A stretch of DNA of 64,000 bases, from contig NC_092348.1 of the NCBI RefSeq assembly GCF_963676685.1, positions 27,937,386-28,001,385 of the forward strand, in the 5' to 3' direction. The translations under genes were made by a program, and so were the position numbers. Below are positions 23,701-37,150 of the stretch, one piece after another (the stretch's first letter is position 1; every line of letters begins with the position of its first letter). The stretch is from Mytilus edulis (Eukaryota; Mollusca; Bivalvia; Mytilida; Mytilidae). The notes under the pieces were generated by a model that saw only the letters and a program-made list of their open reading frames with translations, did no database searches and had not been told where the DNA came from.

Positions 23701-24451
23701 ATGACTAAAGATATCAATCTATGTTCTTGTTATTTTTCCTATCGCAAATGTAGTTATTCAATTGTGGCGGACACATTTATAAGCATTCCGATGGGGAACA
23801 ATTGTGCCATTCTCTTAACTAATATGTTTATTCATTTTCATAAGTTAGAATGTTCTCTCCATCAAAATATTTGATATTTTCTCAGTTCTCCATTAATGAA
23901 GATATCCTCAAAATTTAAGAACTAAGTGTAAGTTTTTTTAAAATTCATACATGTATATATAAAGAAGATGTGGTATGTTTGTATATACAAAATTTGACAC
24001 TAGAACGCAAATCCCTACAATTATATCAAAGTTTTTACAGTGTTTATATGATCAAATTCATAGGTTTTGCATGACTGCGTTGTTTTCTTTCAGAAGCAGG
24101 ACAATTTTGTCACAGATGTTTTGATTTTAAACGTTTTGCTATGAGGTGGTAAAAATGCTGTATTTGTAGTTGATCATCAATTAAAAAGCAGTTTTAATCG
24201 ATAACAATTTTTAACTTTTTTATGTTATTTATGATTGGCCCATTCTACTGATTTGATGTCTTTCAGAGGGATGTGAACATGAAACGTGCATGACGAAAGG
24301 ATTAGGGGACCACACATCTTGTAAGGGGTGCCATTATTACGTTAGTTGCGCCCCAAATGGTGTGTTTACCAGACCATGTCCATTAAAACTGCAATATGAT
24401 GATAATTTAAAGGCTTGTGTTGGTATCTCGTCAACTTGTGGTGGACCTTGA
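20710..24451 (+). CDS. Gene B: small secreted CBM14-like protein, chimeric paralog of C (5') and A (3')
   Basis: Exons 20710-20737 (or to 20731), 23395-23463 and 24267-24451, introns phase 1 and 1. The protein is about 93 aa: a signal peptide (MNTLVVLSTFLCILIVSTHA), a short spacer with LLLDVTGG, then one eight-cysteine CBM14-like domain ending CGGP and TGA. Exons 1-2 and their flanks match gene C, while exon 3 and the 3' UTR match gene A, so B looks like a fusion made by tandem duplication. It would be a minimal secreted chitin binder. Exon 1 has two donors 6 bp apart in the same phase (gtacat at 20732, gtaagt at 20738); I prefer the second because it fits the consensus. A relic of A's exon 11 sits at 24094 but breaks the frame and was left out. 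Confidence 0.78.
21465..21680 (+). repeat. R3 repeat copy in intron 1 of gene B
   Basis: AACAGTAGTATACCGCTGTT and AACTAAAACCGAAGGAAACA match the copies at 8640-8775 (reverse) and 16825-17035. Confidence 0.65.
22195..22790 (+). repeat. R1 repeat, tandem dimer in intron 1 of gene B
   Basis: A 5'-truncated copy (22195-22415) is followed by a nearly full copy (22425-22790). Both end in the GTCTTTTGGAGACGAAAC tail. Gene C's matching intron lacks it, so the insertion is younger than the B/C duplication. Confidence 0.8.
23500..23690 (+). repeat. R6 repeat in intron 2 of gene B
   Basis: GACCAAACGAGGGACAAAAG, then AGAGGGACAGTCAAACTCAT and AAGTAACACGAACCCCATCA; same family as 25165-25350 reversed and 37545-37720. 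Confidence 0.65.
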
Positions 24452-24570
24452 GCAGATTCGATGATGTTTATTCGCATGACTATACTTTATATATTACATG
24501 TACTCATTGAATACTAATTTATTGTCATTGTTCTGTTTGAATTATTGATTTGCTTTATTTACGATTATTG

Positions 24571-24576
24571 AATAAA
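24571..24576 (+). terminator. Candidate polyadenylation signal of gene B
   Basis: AATAAA 120 bp after the stop codon, aligned with the ATTAAA in the matching 3' UTR of gene A. Confidence 0.5.
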
Positions 24577-27500
24577 GAAAATGTTTTTATATATCTTCAA
24601 CAACATTTTTAGAGAATTCCATTTGTAAGAGTATTTTTCTCTTTTTCAAATTCTGACTTAGATTGTCGTATTGCAGTTATTTTGGTACGTCTTTCTTAAC
24701 CTATGCTGTTATTGTAACAATTTATGTTCTTGGTATCATAAAATAAATGAACGATCATTAGAACAAATTCGTCATAAGAAAATGCTTGTACCAAGTCAGG
24801 AAAATCACAGTTGTCATCCATTCGGTTGATGCATTTGAGCTTTTGTTTTTGCCGTTTGACTAGGTACTTTTCTTTTTTTTAAATTTCCTGGGAGTTCGGT
24901 ATTTTTGTTATTTTACACAAATGAACAAAAAATAAATTCCCCCTGATTAAAACACTTCGTGTAAAATTTTGATTTTGTGGTATGGTTCTCGCTTATCTTC
25001 GGAGAGTTTGTGAATTAAGTTTCGTTGGATCAAAGACAAAATGAAATTGTATTCTGCATTAAGAAATGAGAGCAAACATTTTCTAGAGAAGAAACTCCAA
25101 CAAAATGTACCGTTGTGAGATCACACCTTAGATTCCGTCATTATGCAAGTACAGTGTATAGAAGTGTATGAGCATCTGAGATTCCACCCCACCCCAGTTG
25201 TTGGTGGGGTTCGCGTTGCTTAGTCTTAAGTGTTGTATGTTATGTCATGTATCCTATTGTTTCTCTGTCTTCTTTCATTTTTTGCCATGGCGTTGTCAGT
25301 TTATTTTCAATTTATGATTTTGACTGTCCCTCTGGTATCATTCGTCCCTCTTTTATGTAATTCTAACATTTTATCATTATGAATAAAATTAGAATATTGC
25401 TTGCTGGAGGTTAAACATACATGCATTCAACCTCAAAGAAAGAAAACACGGCTCTGTACTTATACATCTTGTCATTGTGTTTTTGTGGTAATTGTAACTT
25501 TGTGTATTCTTGTGTTTTTTGCTAATGAGCTTTGTCTATATGATCTTATACTCTTCTTTGTCGACATATTTAGATTTTCTTTATACAGTAATTAAGATTA
25601 TAATACATTGTTAACTGCTGTACCTCCAATTTGGACATGTTTACCTATTATGTCTGTTTGTTTTTTTCGCACATTATTGTCAAAATAATGAATTATCAAA
25701 TAAGAAAGAGGTTAAGCTATTCATATAACCAGGTTTAATCTACTTATTACTACATAAGAAAATGCTTGTACCAAGTTAGGAGTATGACAGTTGTTGTTCA
25801 TTCGTTTGATGGGTTTGAACTTTTAATTTTTGTCATTTGATAATGGACTTTCCGTTTGGATTTTCCTCGGAGCTTGGTATTTTTGTAATATTAATTCTGA
25901 CAATTTTTGGCTTGTTAACTGATACATAAACAAGAGTTATGTAAAATGAAATATGCAGAAATGGTAATACAACGTAGATTACAGATGTTCTAATATATCT
26001 CAACATACAAAATGCACACACACGTCGATTAGAAAGAAATGCAACCAATCAAAACTACTATCGAACGTAACATTTAAAATTACCAAGCTTTTCATAAATT
26101 TTAGAATTGTCCAAAATATAATTGACATATTAATAGTTATATGGTTTTCTATTGACTCCATTCGGGACCATATATTTTACTGACCATCTATGGGTCCGTA
26201 GGAGGCCAGAAGTGGACCATGTAACGAACTTATTGCACACGGGACTTCTACTGCTAAGTTATGTGTAAAAATAAGCATAAAATACATTAGAACATTAATC
26301 GATGTCATCCCCATTAATAGTAAACGTGTCGTCATTTGTCCCGTATGAAATCTACAAAACTCCTACTGGTTCATAGGGGTCACCAAGCGACGGTGTGAAA
26401 CAAATCATAATGCAATAATCGACCCGAGGTGCGATAATGGTCATTAATGATTCTTTACAATGATACAATCAACAGTATGTTTTTCTATTTTAAAATAATG
26501 TGTGTTAAACATATAACATTTTTATGAAGTCGACATCAAGACTTTGTGGACTATTGTGGTGTAGTGTCACAGATGTAAGCTGAAATAACAATCACATCAT
26601 TCTTTAACTCGCAAGAAACATTGCCAACTGCGACTATCGCCTTATTTCTTTACTGTAAATGACTACCACGAAAGGTGGATTTAGAAGAACAGTATCTACT
26701 GCATATTAACCTTCCGGAGCACTTGAGTTCCCACAAAACAAAAAAACATGTTATTGTGTATAGTTCGTGAAACTGTACGTCTTTAATTTTTGGTGTTGTG
26801 TTGTGTTATTGCTGGTTTTTGTTTTGTTTTGTATTGTTACATTTTTTTAGATGATGTTGCCCGTTATTGGACTGTATAATATTTATTTGAGTATCTCCCT
26901 GGACCTTTCAAACTATTTTTTCTTGATGTTACTTTTGTCGCACGATAATTTGTTTGCATTTTTTTTTTCATTTTCCAGTATTTTTCATATCTGTTATTCT
27001 TGACGTCATTGACCGTTGTCGTTGCACAGACAATTTCGCATTTTTATGTAAATTAAAAAAATGTTGTGAACAAGAAATTGATGAACTGTAAAACCCGTCT
27101 GTGTTCTTATTTTAATAGGCTTTCAGATTGATAGGTGGAGAAAAATCTAAATATAAGAAACATTACTAAGAGCTAAAACACAACATTAGTTTACCATTGA
27201 GTATTGTTTAAATTACCCCTCCTACCAAAAAAAAACAAAACAAAACAAGTTGTAATGTGAACACATCATGGTATCTTTTGTGGAATGTATAACTTTTTGT
27301 CTATAAGGAACCATTACTCAATTATAATTTTTCCGTCTAACCCATTGGCTGAATAGAACTCATGAAATTTCTGACCGAGTTTGAGGACTTCTTAGGATGG
27401 CTATAGTATAAGAAAACACGAAAAGATGATATCTATTTTAAATTACATTTATTTAATTACTAAGGAGGCTTTTTGATTCATCTACTGACCTATATCAAAC

Positions 27501-27639
27501 TAAAATCGTCCATAATGATCCAAAATGACACCATAAGAGTTATTATCTATACATTGAAACCTAAGTATAAATATTTAGCCTTCTAATCCCGGTAATAGAG
27601 AATTAATTTGATCAGAAAATAAATGGACAATATTACATA
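24577..27639. other. Intergenic region B-C
   Basis: No supported exon. Contains R5 copies (24770-24960, 25750-25880, starting CATAAGAAAATGCTTGTACC), a reversed R6 copy (25165-25350) and a moderately GC-richer block at 26150-26460 that I do not recognise. The CGTCATTGA...TCGTTGCAC stretch near 27005 weakly resembles one near 18075 in the A-B interval. Confidence 0.5.
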
Positions 27640-27751
27640 ATACTTGTATCTTATCATGTACTCTATAGCTTATACTACATGACCTAGTGATAAGAAACGT
27701 GTCGAGATAACTTCACTAACCAGACGACTGTATCCTGACCAGAGCGACACC

Positions 27752-30700
27752 ATGAACACTCTTGCAGTTCCAAGTAAGTTTACCGTTAAACTATAATAAA
27801 TATTCAAAAATTGTTTTCACTTGTGATCATAGGTCAAATTCTGTTAATTATTCTGTAAGAATTATGCTGTTAAAATTGCTTTCTCTGAACTATTTTTCTG
27901 AAACTTTGCATGCAACTTAAAATTGTTTCTTCTATTGAAAAATAGCGTAGCAAATATTTCATAGTCATTGACGTATTTGATTTAAAAATAATCTATAGGT
28001 GTTAACGTATACAAAAATGCAATATATATTAATTTTTTTTTGGGTAGAGTTATAAAACGTTTTGTTTTATAGCGGCATAAAGTTTTGAGAAGAGAGTTCA
28101 ATCATATTTACTTATTTTTTGTTGAATGAATTACATGATTTTGTATATTATCAAAAGTGCTAAAAATAAATTCGCGTCAAGACACTGGTACTGTGTTTCG
28201 TATTTTCTTTTACTATATTATTCCTTATCAATATTCGAAAGAGTACACTATAATTAATAAATGAATAATAATAAAAAAAAACACCGTATATTAAACTATT
28301 TTTTTTCACAAGAATTTTATATCTTCGTGCATTAACATTAATCATTAGGAAACAACTATTCAAATGGATGTCATGGTGTTCTTATACTCTGATTCCCAAT
28401 TTGATTAAAAAATGTGGTTAAGCAGATGACAAAAACATTATTCTGAATCCAGATTTACCCCTTACCTTATAATGTTTAAACGACTCAGACAAAAATCCAT
28501 CCCCCTTAATGGTTGCATCGTTAGTAACTACTCTTACACCATATTTATAAAGTGCAAGGAATCATATAAAAGCGTCTTTTTCATGGTAGATTTAGATATC
28601 TACATATTTGTCAAATGTCGAATTGCAAATATTCATTGACCATTGAATGTCTATATACTAGTATTCTATATGTGTAAATGGGTAAAGGTCCATTTTTAAC
28701 ATTTACATTGATAATTTTCAATTAAAATAATGACCCCTTATCATACTATGGCATTCTTTAATGTGGGATTGACCCATATATAAGTTAAAACGGACAGGTC
28801 ATGATACGGTGTCTCTGATAGAGATAAGGACAGAAAGGCGTATGATTGTTTGACCTGTTAGTTATTAATTGACTTACTGAAAGATCACATATATATGTGA
28901 ACACCCCCTTCCTTTTGTCTCTGGTGGATGAATGTTGCATTGGTAATCAAATCAAATCTACTCATTTTTATATTAAATGATATATGGGTTTCACTAAAGG
29001 CCTTTCTTGTCAATCCTTGTCCGTGTTCCAATCGTGGTGAGTGGTTCTTACCAAAGCATTGTGGCATTCGCTTCCAACAATTATTAACAGCCACGAAATA
29101 GCAGGCTGGTGATGAAAGTAGCGTTTTAAACCATTCATTCAATCAATTCATCAGTCAATAACCTAGTAAATGTTACACTTTGTAAATACAGCTGTTTCTC
29201 AAACCACGCCTGTTTTGGGGAGAAATAGAATATTCATAGATATTTAATGTTGTTTACATACTGGTTCCCAGTTCCGATCTGTAGGTTGCATATCATAGAG
29301 ACATAACTTGGGAATGTTACCAGTAAATATACATGTGCATATTGTTTACATTGAAATCTGTGGTAACCCTTCATTCATGGTAGAGGTAGTTAAGAAAGTT
29401 AGTGTTAGTTTAAGAAGTTCGGGGCATATAAACGTTGAAAATATGCCGCACAGCCCTATATTTTGACCTTTGAAAAAAATAGCAGTGCATATGAACTTTT
29501 TATTCTAGGATATGATATTTTTCAAAACTTCATAACAAAAGTGGAACATTTTTAGCATTAAAGGAAGTTCCTATGGGAAAATGCATTGTCAATATTTACA
29601 GAAATGTAAACCTTAAGCGGAGCAATTGTTCATACTTCAAAACAATTTCACTAACTAAATATTTCATTTTATCATAGCTGTGTCTGCTTTGTAGTTACAT
29701 TGAATCCCTTTTACTTTTTTAATTTATGTCATTGCAACATTTGAACAAAAAAAACAAATCTATTTAAGTTGTATGTTTATATCATGATTTGCTAATAATC
29801 AAAACACATATACCGGTTTGAGCTTTTGCAAAAGCACTTTTCGCTTTTTATGATAATGCAAAAATCCATCAAACTATATGTGTATGTCCCTCGACAAGTT
29901 TATGAGGTTCCGAATTTGTTATTATGAGCACGAATTAAACAAGACTCCTTCCTCATCATGAGGGTTGTGCAAATAAATTAACCATATATACGACGTCATA
30001 TTCGAATCTAATAATAATAATAGATTAATGATATCGATACGTTTGTACTTTCAGTTATTTGTATTTTGATTGCTAGTACCAATGCCTTATTATTTGATGT
30101 AACTGGCGGACTTAACAATTTAGGTAAGTACAAAAATTAAGCAAATAGATATAGGAAGATGTGGTACGAGTGACAATGAGACAACTCTCCATTCAAATAA
30201 CAATTTATAAAAGTAAATCATTATAGGTAAAGGTACGGCCTTCAACATGGAGCCTTGACTCACACCAAACAGTAAGCTATAAAGGGCCCTAAAAATAAGT
30301 CCTGTAAAACATTCAAACGGAAAAAACAACTGTCTAATCTATACAAAAACGAGAAACGAGAAACACGTATGAACTACATAAACAGACGGCAACTACTGTA
30401 CATCAGATTCCTGACTTAGGGCAGGTGCAAACATTTGCAATGGGATTAAACGTTTTAATGGTTCCAAACCTTCTCCCTGTTCTGAAACAATAGTATAACA
30501 TCACAAAATAGAAAAAAAATACACTATAAAATATAAATTGGAAGGCTTAACTCAATCAAAAAACGCAAATTAAAACACAATGAACGAATAAATTTGATCT
30601 TCGATACCTGAATGCAAATTCATAGTTAATAAAATTTATAAGGGATAAATAATTAAAGTCAAATGTTAATAAACAGGTTTAAACAAATTTAAAGTTAGAT

Positions 30701-33700
30701 ATCACTGTGAAATATTAAACAAAACACATGATTCGTTCATTATCGTTTGTCGGATTTTATTTTGAAGGATAAGGTCGTTTGGAACAAAAAATCAGGACAA
30801 CACATGGCATAATACAACTTTGTTATTAATGACGAAATATTGCACAAGAACAATACGTTATATATTTATTTCATCTGTGGAAAGAGTTTGTTCCTATTCG
30901 GAAATTTGTTTTGCGGAATCCGGTTATTCATGTTGTCGTTTGAATTCTATTGTCCGGTTATATACCGTTTAAATTAATCTTCGATATCCGGAGAATATAT
31001 GAAATATCTAGTATCAATTCAATTATTATTTCTAGACGACAGACATTTAAAGAAACTCTATAATCGAGCCCAAATTGATATCTAATTGAAAAATGCCTAA
31101 TTGTATTATGTTGGGATAATTTTTTGTACTTTTCAGATGCTTTTCTTGTGAAGAACTGCAGGCCAATCGCCGCTCCGGCTCACGGAACCGTGTCTTGTGC
31201 ATATAGCACTACAGATTTGTAAGTGCGATGTAAATAACATTAACTTCATGTAATGCTAAATCAAATTTATAGATTCCCAATTTTTTTTTATTTTAACAGT
31301 TGTATATTAGAACATACCAAAATGAAGTAACATATATAAGTTCTAGACATGACAAAATGAAAACAAAAATAATTCAAAAGAGAAAAACAACGGCCTGAGG
31401 AAAACAAAATAATAATAGAAAAAAAACCAAATATATAGACATCATAGTTATGGAGTTTTTACTTTTTATGTTTATAAATGCTTTACTTACTTTTAAGTCA
31501 CAATAAATGGCATTTTATATTTAAACGAATGATGGAGTATAACATGTTTGACATATTATCTTTAAAGGACTTGTACGGCAACATGCGACACTGGCTTCTG
31601 TTTCCAAGGTTTACCAGCAAATAGCCAACTTTCTTTAAAATGCACAACAACAAGCATTTGGGCTGATGGTGATAGATTCCAAGACTGCGTGGGTAAGTTG
31701 GTGTTTCTCTTTGTCAATCACAGTCGATTAGTGACTTTCCGTTTTGAATTTTCCTCGGTGTTCAGAATTTTGGGGATTTTACTTTTTCCTAATGTGTATT
31801 GTACAAAAATACTATTACCATTTAACGAACACTAGATGAAGTTAGTTATTTTATGTATTTACTACAATAGAAAAATTTCATACTCAAACTAGTGTACACA
31901 ATCTTTCCTTATGAACTGTTGTTAAAAAAGCATAGAAGAATACAATAGTCAATTGTAATCCACACGATATAGAAAAACAGACAACACAATGGTGTCTTCC
32001 TCGAATGCCAACATTTTATTTCTTACCTATTCCTTGAATGCCAACAAAACTATTTCAATAGATGTTTATATAAGAACAATAGGTGTTTTTATAAGTATTG
32101 AACTGTTAAAAAAAATAATGAACTTTATAGAAATGCAACATTTTATCACTTTCTCATAAGGAAAAATAGTAGATTTTAGGGGTAAAATTATTATAAAATT
32201 TAAAGAAATAAAGAAAGTTAAAATGTTTTATTACTTTTTTTTCAAAAAATATGTTTGAAATGAACATGTTAATAACATAAGAAATATTAAAAAAAATTAA
32301 TGAAATTTTAGTTTAATACAATTATTTCAAACTAAATAAAGGATATAAGAGATTTGTTTAGTTCCATATCAATTTAAATATTTTATTAGTTAATATAAAC
32401 TATATGAAGATTTCAGTTGTACAATTTATTAAATTTAAAAAATAATTAAGTTAATTTGATAACTTCTAAGCTGGAAACTCTACAACAGTATCAAAAAAAT
32501 CCATAAAATATGGTAAAAATAATTCAGATGAGTTGCGAACATGACAAACAACTAAACAATGTTATTTTACGAATCACCTACAATAAAAAAAAGGTGTAAT
32601 TGTATGACCAAGAAAAATATCCTGAACAAACTGAAATAAACAAAATAGTAATCTAACACGAGATACAAAGTTTCAAGAAATTTAATCAGTAATATGGAAG
32701 GATATTACAGCACACACAACTATAGAAATATTGAAAAATAAATCTTCAAAGTCCAAACTTGAATTCCTGTCCTGACAATATGCACATATTGATTTTGTGA
32801 TGCAACACTTTTTAAAGTTGCATTTTAAGAGAATCCTATTTGTTCAAGCAGGAGCAGCAAAATATGATTTTTTAACATTTTAACATACATGAACTAGATT
32901 TAGCTACCTGTATTTACGTATCTGTTTAATTAGTATGATTGTTTTGATAAGCATGCACTTTTGTTGTGATAACTACTTTCACCTATTCCTTGAACGCCAA
33001 CATAATTTTACAGGTAAATTGTAGGTAGATCAAAGGATGTTGGCATTCAAGGAATAAACCAACACAATAACATCTAAAAATGGCAAATTTAAAAGCGCAC
33101 TGCTTAATATTTCTGTTTAAATATACGTTGAATAATTAGCACTAATCAATTCAAAACTTCCGTATAAAAACGGGTGGGGGTTATTTCCTTATTTACATGT
33201 TCCATTGAATCTATATTAATGTCTAAATACGTCAACTTCAACTTTATGCCTTCATAACGGTAATCTGGATGTATGTTCATGAATAAAGCAAAATATTTAA
33301 ATGCAAATTTGATTAACGTGAAGAGCTATATTACAAGAAAGGACTAACTGATAAGAGCAAAATGCTTAAGGGCTATATGTGACAAAAAAAAACCACTAAT
33401 AAAGTTATCAAAAACTTATTCTTAGGTTCAACCACACAAACATATTATACTTATGTCTTTTCTCTCCAAATTACAGCTGGTGACGGACAAACTGGAACTG
33501 GGACCAATGTGAGCCAAAGACCACCAGTATTCACAGGTAATTAAAAAAGGCATACTATTTTAAACTTGAGCTATGATATTGTGTTTGAATGTGTTTTTTA
33601 AATGTTCAAGCACCCCCGATATTTACGTTTAAATGATGTATCTATTAATGTTTTTCTGTTTCATACGACTTTTAATATCTTGATTTGTCCAGCCCAGTAT

Positions 33701-34468
33701 TCAACATTTCGGTGTTAATATGAATATCAATAATGTGGTCATTTTTATAAATTTCCTGTTTACAAAACTAAGAATTTTCTTATCCCAGGCATAAATTACC
33801 TTAGCCGTATTTGGCACAACTTTTTTGGAATGTTGGATCCTCAATGCTCTTGAACTTTGTACTTATTTGGCTTTATAAATATTTTGATATGAGCGTCACT
33901 GAAGAGTCTTGTGAAGACGAAACGCTCGTCTGGCGTACTACATTATAATCCCGGTACTTTTGATAACTATTTGTTTACTCTTAATATAGTAACGAGGTGT
34001 ATACTTTTGTAAACTATTGTTGACTTTAATGTATCTCATGTTGTGCATCTGCCGACTAATTCCATATAATTCCGTGCCTGTTAGGATACAATACAGAGAA
34101 TGATTGAATTTCCTTACCTGGTGTGGTATTTAGTTTTTCACCTTTATGTATTTGGCTGATTTAAATCTCAGACGAGTCGAACAACATTTTTGGATACTTA
34201 AAATATAGCATTGACATTAACGATTATTTTTTTTAGCAATTTAATTTAATATCCGGGTACAATATTCAACGATTTGTTTTGCTTTGTAGGAACATGTATT
34301 GATCAACTATCAGCTTGTCCAGGTGAAGGTGACTTCACAGCCTGCACCGCTTGCAATCAATTTGTGACATGCGCACCAGATGGTATTTTCATCACTACAT
34401 GTCCACCACCTACAGTTTGGGATGATAATGAGAAGAAATGTTCTATGGTATCGAAAACCTGCTCATAA
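27752..34468 (+). CDS. Gene C: secreted sushi + CBM14-like protein, 6 exons
   Basis: Exons 27752-27773, 30055-30123, 31137-31218, 31568-31692, 33477-33536, 34290-34468 join to 537 nt (178 aa plus TAA), introns phase 1,1,2,1,1, all GT-AG. Signal peptide from MNTLAVPIICILIASTNA, then DVTGG; a sushi/CCP domain at about 38-98, split in two exons by a phase-2 intron, with six cysteines and the typical TCTATC...W...DC spacing; a 20-residue Gly/Thr/Pro linker; an eight-cysteine CBM14-like domain at about 120-177. It is probably an extracellular protein that links chitin binding to a complement-like module. Exons 3-6 are close paralogs of D exons 4-7, and exons 1-2 of B exons 1-2. Intron 4 carries a 1-kb inverted-repeat element that the matching intron of D lacks. 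Confidence 0.86.
30150..30490 (+). repeat. Dispersed repeat (family R2) in intron 2 of gene C
   Basis: Starts GGAAGATGTGGTACGAGTGA and runs through ACAATGAGACAACTCTCCAT to the usual TTCCTGACTTAGGGCAGGTG block. Other copies: 44115-44530, 44648-44705, 45860-46115, 49185-49375 (reverse), 50511-50575, 54714-55245, 57520-57995, 59905-60440, 62655-62790. Confidence 0.7.
32028..33056. mobile_element. 1-kb inverted-repeat element in intron 4 of gene C
   Basis: A perfect 19-bp inverted pair, TATTCCTTGAATGCCAACA at 32028-32046 and its complement at 33038-33056. Beside each end is a further related copy (TCGAATGCCAACA near 32001; CCTATTCCTTGAACGCCAAC near 32987, same orientation as the left end). The interior is very AT-rich with no coding potential. 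Absent from the paralogous intron of D, so it was inserted after that duplication. Class unknown. Confidence 0.65.
33690..33975 (+). repeat. R1 repeat, 5'-truncated, in intron 5 of gene C
   Basis: Begins in the CAACATTTCGGTGTTAATAT hairpin and ends with the tail GAAGACGAAACGCTCGTCTG. Confidence 0.75.
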
Positions 34469-35608
34469 ACAATGAACTATTATTATGAAGAAGTATCATC
34501 ATAGAAAAAAGTTTTAGTCAGAGTATACTGTGCATTTAGGCATACTTTGTAGTCACGTGGTACACAAAAACACGAAACACTTAAATGGATCATAAAATCA
34601 TAAAATAATTTTCTAGTAGTTTTTATATCAATCTAGTTAGTTCTGTTGAAATCTTTGCAAAACGAGAATATATTAAAAGGTAAGAAGGTCCTCTTCTAGC
34701 GTTAGATATTATCTCATCAAAAGTTGAACTGACGGCATCATTGTTCGGTTAATCGTTACATGCATTTTTTGAAAACATACTGCTGGATGTGTTTATTGTT
34801 CGTGGGATGCATATATATGAAAAAAGTTAAATCACAAAAATACTGAACTCCGAGGAAAATACAAAAAAGGAAACTCCCTAATAAAATGGCACCTTATATA
34901 ATTTATTCATACAATTTGAATATCAAAAAAGGTAACCTGCGATTTCTAAAGTGTTATCTACATAGTATTTGCAATTTAGATAAAACAAATCTCATTAGGT
35001 GATTCCCCCATTAATCGAATTATGGACAGATTTCTTGATAGTAATTCTATTTTAAGTACTATTGACTTTTACGTTGTGGTCTATTTTTATTTGTTAAGCA
35101 AGATGAAGTACCATGAGAGAACCCCTAACAATGTACCTTCGGTAGAAAAAAAGACAATATTTGCCAAATTAAGAAAGTAGTCAAGCGCACATGTCACTTG
35201 TGGGGTTCCAACTAACAACATCATAGTTTGTATGCTAATGATACAGCAGTTGAACTGCTTTAGACCACTAAGCCATCGAGGACCAAAAATTATGAAAGCT
35301 ATGAACATATATATCCCAAATGATTACAGCTGTTCAAGGAATTTTATGAAATCTTTACATCCAGTTTTAAAAATAGGCGAGGGCGAGAATATAAAATATA
35401 CATTACTTTTCTATACATACATCAAGAAATATGCTTAGTGCTTTTACAAATAAACAGATACCAACTTGGAATGCAATTAAACAAAATAAATGGCTATGCG
35501 TTGGAAACAACGTGTGAAACGTTTCCGTAACGAAGAACTTGCTTTTACGACGATTGTATATCATTATGCTTAATATATTACTCAAATAAGTACCAATCAA
35601 CTCATCAT

Positions 35609-35805
35609 AGATACCAGGACTAAATTTTGTATATACACCAGACGCGCGTTTCGTCTACAAAAGACTCATCAGTGACGCTCGAATCCAAAAAAGTTAAAAA
35701 GGCAAAAAAAAAGTACGAAGTTGAAGAGCATTATGGACCAAAATTCCTAAAAGTTTTGCCAAATACAGCTAAGGTAGTCTATGCCTGAGGTAGAAAAACC
35801 GGTAT
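35609..35805 (-). repeat. R1 repeat, 5'-truncated, reverse
   Basis: CCAGACGCGCGTTTCGTCTA near 35639 is the reverse complement of the conserved tail, followed by GACTCATCAGTGACGCTCGA and the body of the repeat. Confidence 0.8.
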
Positions 35806-36120
35806 TAAGGTGGTACATAACACTACAGGGAGATAACTCTCTAAAAATTAGCTAAACGTTTTAATTACTTTCTATTGTTGAAGAAATATGTCCAACGAAA
35901 ATTTTCAGATAAAGTGTGTGGTTCAAGTTTTTTGAAAATTTTATATTTTTGTCATATAGTCAAAGTTAACATTTTTCCAAAATTTTATGAATGTTAAACG
36001 AGCCAAATTAATTTTAGTGAAGATGTTTGGTACCACCTTAAGGTTATATATTTCCTTTTATATAGTAGTCTATAATTATATTTATTATACTTCAGTTATC
36101 ATTTTTTATATAAAATAAAT

Positions 36121-37150
36121 ACCAGAGGGTATCACCAGCCCAGTAGCCAACACTTCGGTGTTGACATGAATATCAATAATGTGGTCATTTTAATAAATTT
36201 CCTGTTAAGCTGGGGTCACACATTCACGATTTTTACTGCCGTCCTTGACAGGACCATTCCCGATTAAAATTTGTCAAAAGTCTGATCAAGATCCTGTGAA
36301 TCGTGGATGGAAATTCGATTTGTATCTTTCGCCAGGTAAAATTCCACCAAGTCTGTCACGACTGCGTCCCGATTCTATCGAATGTAATCCGACAGAGATC
36401 AGATAGTGACCAGACAGTGAACCGACTCTGACGGAAGTTATCCGTTCGAAAACTGTCGGCATAATCGGGATGATCAGGTACTGTCGGAACGTAATCCTAT
36501 CACGGTCCGCTCTATCGCATTGCAAACGGCTTTGTCTGGTCTCAGTCGTATTGTATTCTGTTATTGTCGGGACTTCTCCAGATCATTCCCGTTGCACAGG
36601 ACACCGTCCCGAATACACAGAACATTGTTAGGAATTCGATCCGATATCTGTCACGACATAGGCACGATTGTAATCCGACTAGACAAAATCGGCTGAGTTT
36701 CCCCGAATGTTACGGGACGCACCTAACTGTCGGGGTGCTTTGCCGAACTATTCGGACCCTTCCCGACCAGTAGGAATCTGTTACGAACTAAAACGACTGC
36801 GTTCAGACAATAATAGGACATTCCAGATAATTGAGGATACTAATCCGACTTTTTCACTTTTCGTGTCGTATCGCTGTCTGATCTCAAACGGGAGCAATAA
36901 TCGGCAATGTGTGAACCCCGCATTACAAAACTTTGAATTTTTCGAAAAACTAAGGATTTTCTTATCCCAGGCATAGATTACCTTAGCCGTATTTGGCACA
37001 CATTTGTGGAATTTTGGATCCTCAATGCTCTTCAACTTTGTACTTCTTTGGCTTTATAAATATTTTGATATGAGCGTCACTGATGAGTCTTATGAAGACG
37101 AAACGCCCGTCTGGCGTACTAAATTATAATCCTGGTACCTTTGATAACTG
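36121..37150 (+). repeat. R1 repeat interrupted by a DNA element
   Basis: The left part (36121-36207) and right part (36923-37150) join into one standard R1 copy once the insert is removed; the join falls in the AAATTTCCTGTTA-CAAAACTTTG stretch of the consensus. Confidence 0.85.
36208..36922. mobile_element. 715-bp Harbinger-like non-autonomous element nested in R1
   Basis: The insert has imperfect terminal inverted repeats (AGCTGGGGTCACACATT at the left, AATGTGTGAACCCCGCA at the right) and is flanked by TTA on both sides (36205-36207, 36923-36925). A 3-bp TTA duplication fits the PIF/Harbinger superfamily. The interior is clearly more GC-rich than its surroundings, carries no transposase, and has many short TCCCGA/TCGGGA-like motifs. 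Confidence 0.7.

Noticed and set aside
24094-24150. Possible extra exon in gene B, matching gene A exon 11
   Set aside because: It has an acceptor like A's exon 11, but the downstream donor candidates give lengths that break the frame, and the direct reading meets TAA. Kept as a relic supporting the duplication model.
36286-37035. Several overlapping open frames in the 36.2-37.0 kb block
   Set aside because: They arise because the inserted element is more GC-rich and has fewer stops. No protein family is recognisable.
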